Assembly (NCBI GenBank): GCA_905235115.1 | Contig: CAJOKT010000020.1 | Span: forward strand, 1-35,329 | DNA from: an uncultured Peptostreptococcaceae bacterium | GTDB taxonomy: Bacteria > Bacillota > Clostridia > Peptostreptococcales > Anaerovoracaceae | DNA: 35,329 nucleotides | Direction of reading: 5' to 3' | Shown: positions 13,861 through 23,595 of the stretch, piece after piece | Position numbering within the stretch: position 1 is the stretch's first letter | How the letters are laid out: the number at the start of each line of letters is the position of its first letter | The notes under the pieces: model-generated | Told to the model about the DNA's origin: nothing | Seen by the model: the letters and a program-made list of their open reading frames with translations, nothing else | Databases searched by the model: none | Program-made: the position numbers and the translations under genes

Positions 13861-14989
13861 GAAAGTCCCCCTTATAAGGCTTACCAAGCGTGAAGACATG
13901 GCGAAGTCCAAGGTCTGGCTCATCAGACTTCTGGCCTTCCTGCTGGCTTTGGTGCTCGGCGGCCTGGTATTCCTCATCGCAGGAGCAAATCCTATCACAG
14001 CCTACTCCACCATGATCGCAGGATCCCTGGGCAAGGCTACAGGCATAAAACAGGTGGTAAAGGTGGCGGTACCCCTTCTGGGTACGGCTCTGGCCCTGGC
14101 CCCCTGCTTCGCCATGCGATTCTGGAACATCGGAGCTGAAGGACAGATCACCATGGGCGCGATGATGGCTTCGTTTTTTGCGCTGAAGATGGTGAACAGC
14201 ATGCCCTCGCCTGTGCTCCTGATCGTCATGGGCGTGTCGGCGGCCGTAATGGGAGCGCTGTGGGCAGGCATCCCGGCGTTTTTCAAGGCGCGCTGGGGCA
14301 CCAACGAAACACTTTTCACACTGATGATGAACTACATCGCCATCGGCATCGTCGGATGGCTGCAGGGCGGCCCCTGGGAAGGCAAGCCCGGCTCACAGAT
14401 CATTCCCATGTTCGATGAGAGGGCGGTTCTTCCAAGGGTGCTCGGTGTCCACATCGGCTGGATCATCGTGCTGGTGCTCACCTTCCTCATGTACATCTAC
14501 ATGACCAAGACCAAGCACGGCTATGAGATCGCAGTGCTGGGAGAATCCGAGAACACCGCCCGCTACGCGGGAATGGACGTCAGAAAGGTGGTGCTCAGGA
14601 CGGCGTGTCTGTCCGGCGGCATCGCAGGCCTGGTGGGCTTCATGATCTGCTCGGGAGCAGACCAGACGCTGTACCAGAATGTGGCAGGAGGCGTCGGATT
14701 CACGGCCATCACGGTCACCTGGCTGGCTCAGCTGAACCCATTCGCCATGATCGTCATCTCTCTGCTTCTGGCGGTGCTCTCCAAGGGAGCATCAACGATC
14801 CAGACCACCATGGGCGTACCCGCATCCATATCGGATATCATTACAGGCATCATACTTCTCTGCATGCTTGGCTGTGAATTTTTCATAAACTACAGGATGG
14901 TCTTCAGAGACCATGAGGAACTGCCGGCAGCACCAAAGGCTGAAATACCGGGAGTCAAGGCAGCAGCCGGAAAGGAGGCGGAAGCATGA
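13853..14989 (+). CDS. Nucleoside ABC transporter permease (NupP type)
   Basis: This 378-residue membrane permease of the BPD_transp_2 family is the first of two permeases in the BMP nucleoside importer. Hydrophobic segments start at about residue 25 (LLAFLLALVLGGLVFLIAG), and the conserved FWNIGAEGQITMGAM block, the EAA-like region of the family, follows. A polar C-terminal tail (HEELPAAPKAEIPGVKAA) is cytoplasmic by prediction. ATG 13853 is chosen over 13829 because GGAGGTGGAG lies just upstream of it; it overlaps the ATPase stop by eight bases. The next permease overlaps its 3' end by four bases (ATGA). Confidence 0.92.
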   Translation: MTEKVPLIRLTKREDMAKSKVWLIRLLAFLLALVLGGLVFLIAGANPITAYSTMIAGSLGKATGIKQVVKVAVPLLGTALALAPCFAMRFWNIGAEGQITMGAMMASFFALKMVNSMPSPVLLIVMGVSAAVMGALWAGIPAFFKARWGTNETLFTLMMNYIAIGIVGWLQGGPWEGKPGSQIIPMFDERAVLPRVLGVHIGWIIVLVLTFLMYIYMTKTKHGYEIAVLGESENTARYAGMDVRKVVLRTACLSGGIAGLVGFMICSGADQTLYQNVAGGVGFTAITVTWLAQLNPFAMIVISLLLAVLSKGASTIQTTMGVPASISDIITGIILLCMLGCEFFINYRMVFRDHEELPAAPKAEIPGVKAAAGKEAEA

Positions 14990-15972
14990 GCGTCAGCATA
15001 ATCGGACTCATCAAAGCAGCCATCCTTAACGGCACACCTCTTCTCTTCGGAACTTCCGGAGAGATCCTCACCGAAAAGTCCGGCAACCTGAACCTGGGTG
15101 TCGAAGGACTCATGTTCATGGGCGGAGCATTCGGACTCATCGGACCTGTGATCTACGGCAACATCGCAGGCGAATCCGCATCAGGGGCCGTGGCCATTCT
15201 GATCGCCCTGCTCTGCTCCTTCGGAGTGGGCTGTATCGGGTCGCTGATCTTCAGTTTCCTGACCATCACCTTGAGGGCCAACCAGAACGTTACAGGCCTC
15301 GCCCTCACCATCTTCGGGACCGGCGTGGGCCAGTTCGCAGGAGAACTCATGAGGGTCAAGGTGGGCGGCAACGTCACCATTTCCAATGCGCTGAAGGCGG
15401 CCTTCGCAGACCCCATCTTCCCTGAGGCACTGAGAAAAATACCGGTCGTCGGCGAGATAGTTTTCGGGTATAACCTGTTCGTGTACATGGGTATCGTGAT
15501 CGTGCTGGTCATGGCCTACTTCATGAAAAAGACCCGCCCGGGACTTTTCCTGTCAGCGGTGGGCGAGAGCCCGGCGACGGCAGATGCCGCCGGCGTCAAC
15601 GTCACGAAGTACAGATATCTGGCCACCGTCATAGGCGGCGGCATCTCCGCCGTAGGCGGCATGGTGTACACCATGACCATCGCCGGCTCTGTGTGGAACC
15701 ACCAGGGTCTCAGCGGCGAAGGATGGGTGGCTGTAGCGCTGGTCATCTTCTGCCTGTGGAGGCCCATGAACACTCTTTGGGGTTCAGCTCTCTTCGGAGC
15801 GCTTCTGATCCTGTATCTCAGGCTCCCGATCCCCTTCATACCCACGCAGATCTACAAGGTGGTGCCCTACATCGCCACCGCTCTGGTACTGATCTTCGTA
15901 TCGCTCAGGCAGCGCCGCGAGGACCAGCCGCCGGCAGGGCTGGGTCTGAACTACTTCAGAGAGGACCGGTAG
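14986..15972 (+). CDS. Nucleoside ABC transporter permease (NupQ type)
   Basis: This is a 328-residue membrane permease, the second of the pair. It carries the family motif NLNLGVEGLMFMGGAFG near the N terminus, the counterpart of the FWNIGAEGQ block of its partner, and the ESPATADAAGVNVTKYRY cytoplasmic loop thought to contact the ATPase. The gene starts within the ATGA overlap with the previous permease, preceded by AAGGAGGCGG. It is the last gene of the binding protein, ATPase, permease, permease operon. Three GC-rich hairpins follow, the last with a T-run. Confidence 0.92.
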   Translation: MSVSIIGLIKAAILNGTPLLFGTSGEILTEKSGNLNLGVEGLMFMGGAFGLIGPVIYGNIAGESASGAVAILIALLCSFGVGCIGSLIFSFLTITLRANQNVTGLALTIFGTGVGQFAGELMRVKVGGNVTISNALKAAFADPIFPEALRKIPVVGEIVFGYNLFVYMGIVIVLVMAYFMKKTRPGLFLSAVGESPATADAAGVNVTKYRYLATVIGGGISAVGGMVYTMTIAGSVWNHQGLSGEGWVAVALVIFCLWRPMNTLWGSALFGALLILYLRLPIPFIPTQIYKVVPYIATALVLIFVSLRQRREDQPPAGLGLNYFREDR

Positions 15973-15974
15973 AC

Positions 15975-16105
15975 GCGGCGGGCGGCGCCCGGAGGGCGCC
16001 GCAATGATCCCCCCGGGCCGCGCAGGCGCGGGCCGGGACGACCGGAATCGATACTGTGAAGGCTCCGGCCTGCCGGGACATGTCCCCGGGCCGGGGTTTT
16101 TTGAG
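15975..16105 (+). terminator. Three consecutive GC-rich hairpins ending the nucleoside transporter operon
   Basis: Hairpin one is GGCGCCC-GGA-GGGCGCC near 15984-16000. Hairpin two is CCCGGGCCGCG / CGCGGGCCGGG near 16012-16038. Hairpin three pairs CTCCGGCC with GGCCGGGG around an inner GGGACATGTCCC and is followed by six T (about 16061-16102). The third is a proper intrinsic terminator. It lies immediately before the ribosome site of the 49-residue gene. Confidence 0.65.
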
Positions 16106-16121
16106 AGAGAAGGAGACAACT

Positions 16122-16271
16122 GTGACAAAGACTAAAAAGTTCAAATTCGACGAATACGAGATAAAGATCCTGATCCTTGCCCTCAACGAGCTCAGAAACC
16201 AGCTGATACGCGAGGAAAGGTACACAGACCCGGTAGATGAACTGATCCTGAAACTGGCGGACGTGGAGTAG
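16122..16271 (+). CDS. Small conserved 49-residue protein
   Basis: This is a short cytosolic protein read from GTG 16122, with AAGGAGA five bases upstream. The sequence is strongly charged with one amphipathic helix-rich core (EYEIKILILALNELRNQLI, then ERYTDPVDELILKLAD). Proteins of about 50 residues with a similar ALNELRN...GRYTDAVDELILK pattern occur widely in Clostridia as hypothetical proteins; this is recalled family knowledge, not a search. A longer reading from ATG 16056 would include the terminator sequence and is unlikely. It lies between the nucleoside importer and a phosphoribosyltransferase, but no functional tie is shown. Confidence 0.7.
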   Translation: MTKTKKFKFDEYEIKILILALNELRNQLIREERYTDPVDELILKLADVE

Positions 16272-16309
16272 GAGGAAGCGCCCCGGGCCCATGTTTTTTG
16301 CGCTTTCGG

Positions 16310-16338
16310 TTGCGGGGAGAGTGCATTTGGAGTATAAT
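16310..16338 (+). promoter_or_regulatory. Promoter of the second phosphoribosyltransferase
   Basis: TTGCGG (16310-16315), a 17-bp spacer and TATAAT (16333-16338). The resulting leader of about 90 bases is GC-rich and can form stems (for example GGCCGG / CCGGCC around 16368-16385). I do not recognise a riboswitch class in it. Confidence 0.75.
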
Positions 16339-16435
16339 ATCTGCGTTGGTCAGCCCGCGAAGCCACGGCCGGAAGGCGGGAGGCCGGACGTTTTGAGGCG
16401 CCGGACAGCCGGCACATATTAAGAGGTGAAGATTT

Positions 16436-16990
16436 ATGTATTATGAAATGTCCATAGCGGGGCTTAAGCGCAAGCTCCCCATTTGCAAAGTTACCGACGA
16501 CCTCTACATCGGGGCGTTCATCATGTTCAGCGATGTGGAGATAACGGTCAGATGCGCTGAGGAACTCCTCAGGAAGGTGCCGGAGTTCGACGTGCTGATC
16601 ACAGCTGAGGCCAAGGGCATCCCTCTCTGCTACGAGATGGCCCGCCAGGCAGGCACCGACCGGTACGTGGTCGCCAGAAAAGGCCCCAAACTTTACATGG
16701 ATGACATACTTTATACGGACGTTGATTCCATCACGACAGACCACATCCAGACGCTTTGCATAGGCCGCAAGGAGAGGGACATGCTGGAAGGCAAAAGGGT
16801 GCTGATCGTGGATGACGTCATCTCCACCGGAGAGTCGCTCAAGTCCATTGAGAACCTGGTGGAGAGAGCAGGCGGCAACATAATCGGCGCCTGCACGGTC
16901 CTGGCGGAGGGCGAAGCCGCCGACAGGAAGGACATCATATATCTGGAGAAACTCCCCGTTTTCAATCCGGATGGAACAGTTAAAGAGTAA
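16436..16990 (+). CDS. Type I phosphoribosyltransferase, APRT-like
   Basis: This 184-residue cytosolic protein carries the PRPP-binding signature VLIVDDVISTGESLKSIE (acidic pair at residues 126-127) and an APRT-like LITAEAKGIPLCYEMAR segment. It resembles adenine phosphoribosyltransferase paralogues more than Xpt or Hpt. The exact base (adenine, another purine or a regulatory ligand) cannot be settled from sequence by eye. It has its own promoter, a 90-base structured leader and an AAGAGGTGAAG ribosome site. Together with xpt and the nucleoside importer it makes a purine salvage neighbourhood. Confidence 0.82.
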   Translation: MYYEMSIAGLKRKLPICKVTDDLYIGAFIMFSDVEITVRCAEELLRKVPEFDVLITAEAKGIPLCYEMARQAGTDRYVVARKGPKLYMDDILYTDVDSITTDHIQTLCIGRKERDMLEGKRVLIVDDVISTGESLKSIENLVERAGGNIIGACTVLAEGEAADRKDIIYLEKLPVFNPDGTVKE

Positions 16991-16996
16991 ATAAGG

Positions 16997-17026
16997 TATG
17001 CCATCGGGAGACCGGTGGCATATATT
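16997..17026 (+). terminator. Terminator after the phosphoribosyltransferase
   Basis: The stem TATGCCA / TGGCATA with an inner CGG / CCG pair is followed by TATTTT. A second GC-rich hairpin (CCGCGGC / GCCGCGG) lies further on, near 17076-17097, in the leader of the next gene. Confidence 0.65.
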
Positions 17027-17119
17027 TTGGCGTAAACCGGGAGCGCAAAACATCCCGGGCCCGCGCTCCGCGGCCCGTCAGAGCCGCGGCCCGCACAGTA
17101 CATACATAAAGGAACGAAC

Positions 17120-18562
17120 ATGAAACACTACGACGTTATAATAATCGGTGCCGGCCCCGGCGGCATATTCGCAGCCTACGAGCTTGTAAAGAAGAATTCC
17201 GGGCTCAGGATCGCCTGCTTCGAGAAGGGCACCGAACTAAGCTGCCGCAAATGCCCCATAGACGGCAAGAAGATCAAGTCCTGCATCCATTGTCCCGTCT
17301 GCTCCATCATGAGCGGCTTCGGAGGAGCGGGAGCTTTTAGTGACGGCAAATACAACATAACAAATGAATTCGGGGGCAATCTCTTCGAGTACATAGGACG
17401 CGAAGAGGCCATGGAACTCATGTACTATGTGGACGAGATCAACATGAGCCATGGCGGAGAGGGCACCAGACTCTACTCTACCGCCGATACGGCCATCAAG
17501 AAGAAGTGCTTTGAGCACGACCTGAAGCTCCTGGGCGCTCAGGTGAGACATCTGGGAACGGACAAGAACTACGTTGTCCTCCAGAACATGTACAACGAGA
17601 TGAGGGAGAAGGTCGACTTCTACTTCAGATCCAATGTTAGCAAGGTCTGGGGCGCGGCTCAGTCCGGGAATGACCTTCCCGGCGGGCTTGACCCCGGTGC
17701 CAGATATGTGGTGGAGGTGGATGTGCCCGGGTCTGAAGGTGCTCCGGAGGAGATGCCGAAGGAAATGTACTCCGCGAATAATCTCATCATATCCATCGGC
17801 CGCTCCGGCTCAAAGTGGATGGAGACGGTATGCGACGACCTGGGTCTGGAGAAAAAATCTAACCGCGTGGACATCGGCCTTCGCGTGGAGCTTCCCCACG
17901 AGGTGTTCTCAGAACTCACTGACGAGCTTTATGAAAGCAAGATCATGTACCGCACCAAGCAGTACAATGACCTGGTCCGCACCTTCTGCATGAACCCCCA
18001 CGGCGTGGTGGTAAACGAGAACACCAACGGCATCGTCACCGTAAACGGACACAGCTATGAGGATGCCTCCATGCATACGGAGAACACCAACTTCGCGCTG
18101 CTTGTGACCAAACACTTCACTGAACCCTTCAAGGAGAGCAACGACTACGGCGAGTCCATCGCCCGCCTCAGCAACATGCTGGGCGGCGGAGTCATCGTCC
18201 AGCGCTTCGGCGACCTGATCTCAGGAAGAAGGACCAACGAGAGCCGCCTTCAGGGAAGCTTCGTGCGTCCCACCCTGGCCGCCACTCCGGGAGACCTGTC
18301 TCTGGTCCTTCCGAAGCGCATCATGGACGACATAATCGAGATGATCTACGCTCTGGACAAGATCGCCCCGGGCACGGCCAACCAGGACACCCTGCTCTAC
18401 GGAGTTGAGGTCAAGTTCTACAACATGGAAGTCAGGATGGGCAAGGACCTGGATACCGGCGTTCCCGGTCTCTATGTTATCGGCGACGGTTCCGGCGTGA
18501 CCCACTCCCTGTCCCACGCATCCGCATCTGGAGTGTTCGTGGCCAGGCAGATACTGGGTTAA
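17120..18562 (+). CDS. FAD-dependent oxidoreductase (COG2509-type)
   Basis: This is a 480-residue flavoprotein of the uncharacterised FAD-dependent dehydrogenase family. The N-terminal Rossmann motif is DVIIIGAGPGGIFAAYEL, with the dinucleotide-binding glycines at 10, 12 and 15. A Cys-rich stretch follows, CRKCPIDGKKIKSCIHCPVC (about residues 42-61), which could bind a metal or cluster or form disulfides; it is a feature of this family. GFGGAGAFSDGK comes next, and the C-terminal FAD motif is GLYVIGDGSGVTHSLSHAS. Substrate and electron partner are unknown. There is no signal peptide or membrane segment. AAAGGAACG precedes the ATG. The rarA gene starts 48 bases downstream on the same strand. 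Confidence 0.87.
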   Translation: MKHYDVIIIGAGPGGIFAAYELVKKNSGLRIACFEKGTELSCRKCPIDGKKIKSCIHCPVCSIMSGFGGAGAFSDGKYNITNEFGGNLFEYIGREEAMELMYYVDEINMSHGGEGTRLYSTADTAIKKKCFEHDLKLLGAQVRHLGTDKNYVVLQNMYNEMREKVDFYFRSNVSKVWGAAQSGNDLPGGLDPGARYVVEVDVPGSEGAPEEMPKEMYSANNLIISIGRSGSKWMETVCDDLGLEKKSNRVDIGLRVELPHEVFSELTDELYESKIMYRTKQYNDLVRTFCMNPHGVVVNENTNGIVTVNGHSYEDASMHTENTNFALLVTKHFTEPFKESNDYGESIARLSNMLGGGVIVQRFGDLISGRRTNESRLQGSFVRPTLAATPGDLSLVLPKRIMDDIIEMIYALDKIAPGTANQDTLLYGVEVKFYNMEVRMGKDLDTGVPGLYVIGDGSGVTHSLSHASASGVFVARQILG

Positions 18563-18610
18563 AAGTACCGGCAAGCATCAGATCCGGGGCGCAGGCCCAC
18601 ATTGTAAAAT

Positions 18611-19936
18611 ATGGAACAGGTAAACTTATTCGAAAACAAAATAGCTCAGCCCCTGGCCGCCCGCCTCAGACCTGAGGATCTGGACGAGTTCGTGGGCCAG
18701 GAGCACCTGATCGGAGAAGGCAAGGTCATCCGCAACCTGATCGAGAGGGATCAGATCACATCCATGATATTCTGGGGACCCCCGGGCGTGGGCAAGACCA
18801 CCCTGGCCAGGATCATCGCCAAGCGCACCAAGGCCGCATTCATCGACTTCAGCGCGGTGACCTCCGGCATCAAGGAGATCAAAGCCGTCATGCAGCAGGC
18901 TGAGGAAAACCGCAAGTTCGGCGAGAAGACCATCCTCTTCGTGGATGAGATCCACCGCTTCAACAAAGCCCAGCAGGACGCCTTCCTGCCCTTTGTGGAG
19001 AAAGGCTCCATCGTGCTGATCGGCGCTACCACCGAGAACCCGTCCTTTGAGATCAACGGCGCTCTTCTGTCCAGGTGCAAGGTCTTCGTGCTGAAGGCCC
19101 TGACTGCGGAAGACCTGGTGGTGCTCCTCAAGCGCGCGCTCACCGACAGGCGCGGCTTCGGCGACCAGAAGATCCACATCTCCGAGGAGATGCTCTACAT
19201 GATCGCAAACTTCGCAAACGGCGATGCACGCACCTCGCTTTCCACCCTTGAGATGGTGGTCCTGAACGGCAGCGTGGATGAGAACGGCGTGACCCACGTC
19301 ACCGAGGAGACCCTGGAGCAGTGCATCAGTAAGCGCTCCCTCCTTTACGACAAAAAAGGCGAGGAACACTATAACCTGATCTCCGCCCTGCACAAGTCCA
19401 TGAGAAATTCCGACCCGGACGCTGCGGTGTACTGGCTGGCCAGGATGCTGGAGGCGGGGGAGGATCCTCTCTACGTGGCGCGCAGGGTGCTCAGGTTCGC
19501 CTCCGAGGACATAGGGCTCGCGGACCCGAGAGCCATGGAGATAGGCGTCGCGGCCTATCAGGCCTGCCACTTCATAGGCATGCCGGAGTGCACCGTGAAC
19601 CTGACGGAAGCAGTGGTCTACATGTCCATGGCGCCCAAGTCAAACGCAATGGATAAAGCCTACATGATGGCGGCGGCAGACGCCCAGAAGATGCTGGCTG
19701 AGCCTGTTCCCCTGAACATCCGAAACGGCGTCACCAAGCTCATGCGGGATGTTGGCTACGGCGAAGGCTACAAGTACGCCCACGACTATGAGGGCCACAT
19801 CACATCCATGCAGTGCCTGCCCGACTCTCTTCTGGGCAGGGAGTATTTCAGGCCATCCGACAACGGCCTGGAAGCCAAGTACAAGGAGAGGCTCAAACAG
19901 ATAAAGGACTGGAAAGCCTCACACAAGGAAGATTAG
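18611..19936 (+). CDS. rarA: Replication-associated recombination protein A (AAA+ ATPase)
   Basis: This 441-residue RarA/MgsA/WRNIP1-family clamp-loader-like ATPase acts at stalled replication forks. Walker A is GPPGVGKT (56-63), Walker B is ILFVDEIHRFNKAQQDAF, sensor 1 is GATTENPSFEIN, and ALLSRCKVF is the arginine-finger region. The C-terminal MgsA tetramerisation domain includes SDPDAAVYWLARMLEAGEDP and RRVLRFASEDIGLADP. The length is typical. The start is odd: the ATG at 18611 directly follows a TAAAAT sequence and no Shine-Dalgarno is visible, although the normal N-terminal homology (LFENKIAQPLAARLRP) requires a start at or very near this codon. Confidence 0.95.
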   Translation: MEQVNLFENKIAQPLAARLRPEDLDEFVGQEHLIGEGKVIRNLIERDQITSMIFWGPPGVGKTTLARIIAKRTKAAFIDFSAVTSGIKEIKAVMQQAEENRKFGEKTILFVDEIHRFNKAQQDAFLPFVEKGSIVLIGATTENPSFEINGALLSRCKVFVLKALTAEDLVVLLKRALTDRRGFGDQKIHISEEMLYMIANFANGDARTSLSTLEMVVLNGSVDENGVTHVTEETLEQCISKRSLLYDKKGEEHYNLISALHKSMRNSDPDAAVYWLARMLEAGEDPLYVARRVLRFASEDIGLADPRAMEIGVAAYQACHFIGMPECTVNLTEAVVYMSMAPKSNAMDKAYMMAAADAQKMLAEPVPLNIRNGVTKLMRDVGYGEGYKYAHDYEGHITSMQCLPDSLLGREYFRPSDNGLEAKYKERLKQIKDWKASHKED

Positions 19937-19970
19937 ACTCCGCATTGCATTTTTTGCGCGGGTAATATAA

Positions 19971-21332
<1,362 letters not shown>

Positions 21333-21359
21333 GAAGCCGTAGATCAAAGGAGCAGGGAC

Positions 21360-21647
21360 ATGTATATTTTGCACGTAACGTACAACCTTAAGGAAGGAAA
21401 GCTGGCAGAGTGGCTGGCGGCCCTCAGGGCGCTTCAGGTGGCTGAAAAGACCCGCCTCGAGGCAGGCAACATCGAGTACGCCTACTATGTGCCCGCCGAC
21501 GGATCCAACAAGGTCCTTCTGGTGGAGCTCTGGGAAAACAGAGATTTCCAGCAGGCTCACCTGAAATCGCCGCACCTGGCGGAGCTGGCCAAGGTCAAGG
21601 AAGAGTTCGTGGAGAGCGTGGACCAGAAGGCTTATACAGCTGAATAA
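21360..21647 (+). CDS. Antibiotic biosynthesis monooxygenase (ABM)-domain protein
   Basis: This 95-residue dimeric alpha-beta barrel protein belongs to the ABM/quinol monooxygenase family. Typical features are the opening beta strand YILHVTYNLKEGK, ALRALQVAEKTRLEAGNIEYAYY, the VLLVELWENRDFQQAHLKSP block with its His, and a closing helix. Related proteins (YgiN, LsrG) act on quinols or small signalling molecules, but many have no known substrate. Nothing in this sequence fixes the function. AAAGGAG precedes the ATG. The gene lies just after eno and before a strong terminator, so it is likely expressed with enolase. Confidence 0.88.
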   Translation: MYILHVTYNLKEGKLAEWLAALRALQVAEKTRLEAGNIEYAYYVPADGSNKVLLVELWENRDFQQAHLKSPHLAELAKVKEEFVESVDQKAYTAE

Positions 21648-21660
21648 CTGGTATTAATAG

Positions 21661-21689
21661 AAGCGCCGGCCTGCGACCGGCGCTTTTTG
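21661..21689 (+). terminator. Terminator of the eno operon
   Basis: A perfect 9-bp stem (AAGCGCCGG / CCGGCGCTT) is followed by TTT, making five T in a row with the stem end. Confidence 0.88.
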
Positions 21690-21697
21690 CGTATGAA

Positions 21698-21723
21698 AAA
21701 GGCCCCGCATGCGCGGGGCCTTT
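21698..21723 (-). terminator. Terminator of the opp operon (usable from both sides)
   Basis: The stem AAAGGCCCCGC / GCGGGGCCTTT around ATGC has T-runs on both strands. It lies about 25 bases after the stop of the minus-strand peptide-binding gene. Confidence 0.85.
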
Positions 21724-21746
21724 AAAGTGCTTACAAGAGGTTGGAA

Positions 21747-23510
21747 TTACCAAACTCTGATGTCCTCGTTGATGTTCCAGCATACGTAGTATGTTCCGAT
21801 CTGGCCGGCTACTACGAATTCGTCCGGATAGTCCTTCTTCAGGGCTGCCATCTCGTTGGTGGGAACATCGTCGATAAGCTTCCACTCGCCGTTCTTGAAG
21901 TTGGTGAGCATGTTGTTTGCATCATCACTCAGATAGAACTTAAGTGTGGGCATTGTAACTTCAGCTGCGTCGGGGTGGTTCTCATTCTTTGTAAGAGTGA
22001 TAACACTGTTGTGCTCCCAGGCGCTCATGGTGTACATTCCGTTGCAGACATATGTTGAAGGATCTGTGTTCCAGCCTTCGTCAGCAACTACATCTTCTCT
22101 TACGGGGAAGAATGTGGGGAATGCGAGAAGTTCGTTCCAGTAAGGAGCGTCATTTGCAAGTACGACCTCAAGAGTCTTGTCGTCAAGAGCAGTTACCTGA
22201 AGATCGTTGGGATATCCGGCTACGTTCTCGAACATGTATCCATAGTCGAATCCGTTATTTTCGTTGGCAGCTCTCTTCCATGCGAACTCGAAGTCACCGG
22301 CGGTGACAGGCTGTCCGTCTGACCAAACCATGTCACGGATGGTGTAGGTGTAGGTGGTTGTGCCGTCTTCGTTGGGAACGCCCTCTACCAGCTCTTCAGC
22401 AGCATCGGGAACGATCTGGAGAACGCCGTTCTCATCCTGTGACCATTTGGCAAGTCCGGAGAACAGGTGAGCCAGCATCGTAGCTCCGTCAACTGCGGAG
22501 TTGGCTGCGGGGTCAAGTGTGTCGGGCTCGGAAGCGATGCAGACGTTCAGAGTGTCAAGGTTGTCAGTTGTTGTTGTGTACATGAAGTACTTGTAACCCA
22601 GGGGGTTAGCAAAAAATCCGTCTACCGTGTTGGAGATCATGTAAGGATCTGTGTAGTAGTAGATGGGGCAGATAGCTCCTGTGGACATGAGGAGGTCCTC
22701 AGCCTTATGCATGAGAGCATAACGTGTCGCATCGTCGGATGTGGACTTGATCAGGGTGATAAGGGGATCATAGGTCTCAGCCCATGTTCCGTTCTCTACC
22801 TTGAGGTCAAGGCCCAGGTCTGTTGTGTCAACGTTGTACATAGCGAGGTTGGCGTGGTTGCCCTTACCGAACTGTACGTCGTTGTTTCCGGAACCGGATG
22901 TCCACATGTCGAGGAAGCAGATAGGATCGTTGTAGTCTGCTATCCAGCCGTTACGTGCGATGGAGTAATCGCCGGCTTTACGTGTGTTGAGGAATGTGTT
23001 CCACTCCTGGTTCTCCATATCCATGGTGATACCAACGGACGCGAGAGCGCTCTGGAGATACTCACCGATAGCCTTGTGACCTTCACTTGTGTTGTACAGA
23101 TAGTGAAGTGTGGGGAAGTTGGTGAACTTCTGGGCGGATTCATCCCACTCATAGTACTTCTTCAGGATCTCGATGGCCTCTGCCACGTTTGCCTCAAAGG
23201 CACCAGGATCTACACTGTAGTATCCCTCTCCGCCGTTGGAGTTCAGATAGAACTGGGAACCGTCGGCGTCGGTCATGCCCATGGCAACAAAGGTGTTGGC
23301 GGGAACCTGTCCGGCCTGGCCGATCTCTTCGCAGATGTAGTTTCTGTCAAAGAGAAGGCTGATAGCCTGACGGATCTCTGCCTGCTTCACTTCGTCTTCT
23401 ACGGAAACTGCAGCGGGGCCCTCATCGCCGCCACCGTTGTTGCCTCCGCAGGCAGCAAATGTGAATACCATGGCGAGGAGGATCAGAAGTACTGCTAAAA
23501 ATTTTTTCAT
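21747..23510 (-). CDS. Circularly permuted oligopeptide-binding lipoprotein (OppA family)
   Basis: This is a 587-residue cluster C peptide-binding lipoprotein of an Opp importer. The signal peptide ends in TFAAC, with the lipidated Cys at 21, and a Gly-rich linker follows. The order of the domain halves is reversed. Residues about 40-312 match the normal C-terminal half: EIRQAISLLFDRNYICEEIG opens it, and PIYYYTDPYMI with PLGYKYFMYTT, normally the very end, closes it. Residues 316-587 match the normal N-terminal half: LNVCIASEPDTLDPA, WSDGQPVTAGDFEFAWKRA, FPVREDVV, and finally GTYYVCWNINEDIRVW, where a normal OppA would continue into the DVRVRxA-type helix. All parts are present once, so the length is normal. 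The gene lies after oppF with its own AAGGAAGG site. The normal role, capture of extracellular peptides, is inferred from family and operon. Confidence 0.9.
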   Translation of the reverse strand: MKKFLAVLLILLAMVFTFAACGGNNGGGDEGPAAVSVEDEVKQAEIRQAISLLFDRNYICEEIGQAGQVPANTFVAMGMTDADGSQFYLNSNGGEGYYSVDPGAFEANVAEAIEILKKYYEWDESAQKFTNFPTLHYLYNTSEGHKAIGEYLQSALASVGITMDMENQEWNTFLNTRKAGDYSIARNGWIADYNDPICFLDMWTSGSGNNDVQFGKGNHANLAMYNVDTTDLGLDLKVENGTWAETYDPLITLIKSTSDDATRYALMHKAEDLLMSTGAICPIYYYTDPYMISNTVDGFFANPLGYKYFMYTTTTDNLDTLNVCIASEPDTLDPAANSAVDGATMLAHLFSGLAKWSQDENGVLQIVPDAAEELVEGVPNEDGTTTYTYTIRDMVWSDGQPVTAGDFEFAWKRAANENNGFDYGYMFENVAGYPNDLQVTALDDKTLEVVLANDAPYWNELLAFPTFFPVREDVVADEGWNTDPSTYVCNGMYTMSAWEHNSVITLTKNENHPDAAEVTMPTLKFYLSDDANNMLTNFKNGEWKLIDDVPTNEMAALKKDYPDEFVVAGQIGTYYVCWNINEDIRVW

Positions 23511-23595
23511 AATGCTTTCCTTCCTTTCTTAAAAATTAATAATTAAAAGCTTTTTAATTATCATTATCGTGAGAAACACGTTAACGATCGTAAGA

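Noticed and set aside
16056-16121. Longer start of the small protein at ATG 16056
   Set aside because: This reading would translate the terminator hairpin of the preceding operon. The GTG at 16122 has a good ribosome site and begins the charged conserved part.
22467-23498. Long plus-strand frame opposite the peptide-binding gene, and similar long frames opposite oppD, oppF, rarA and clpB
   Set aside because: These are shadows of GC-biased real genes on the other strand, without ribosome sites or family resemblance.
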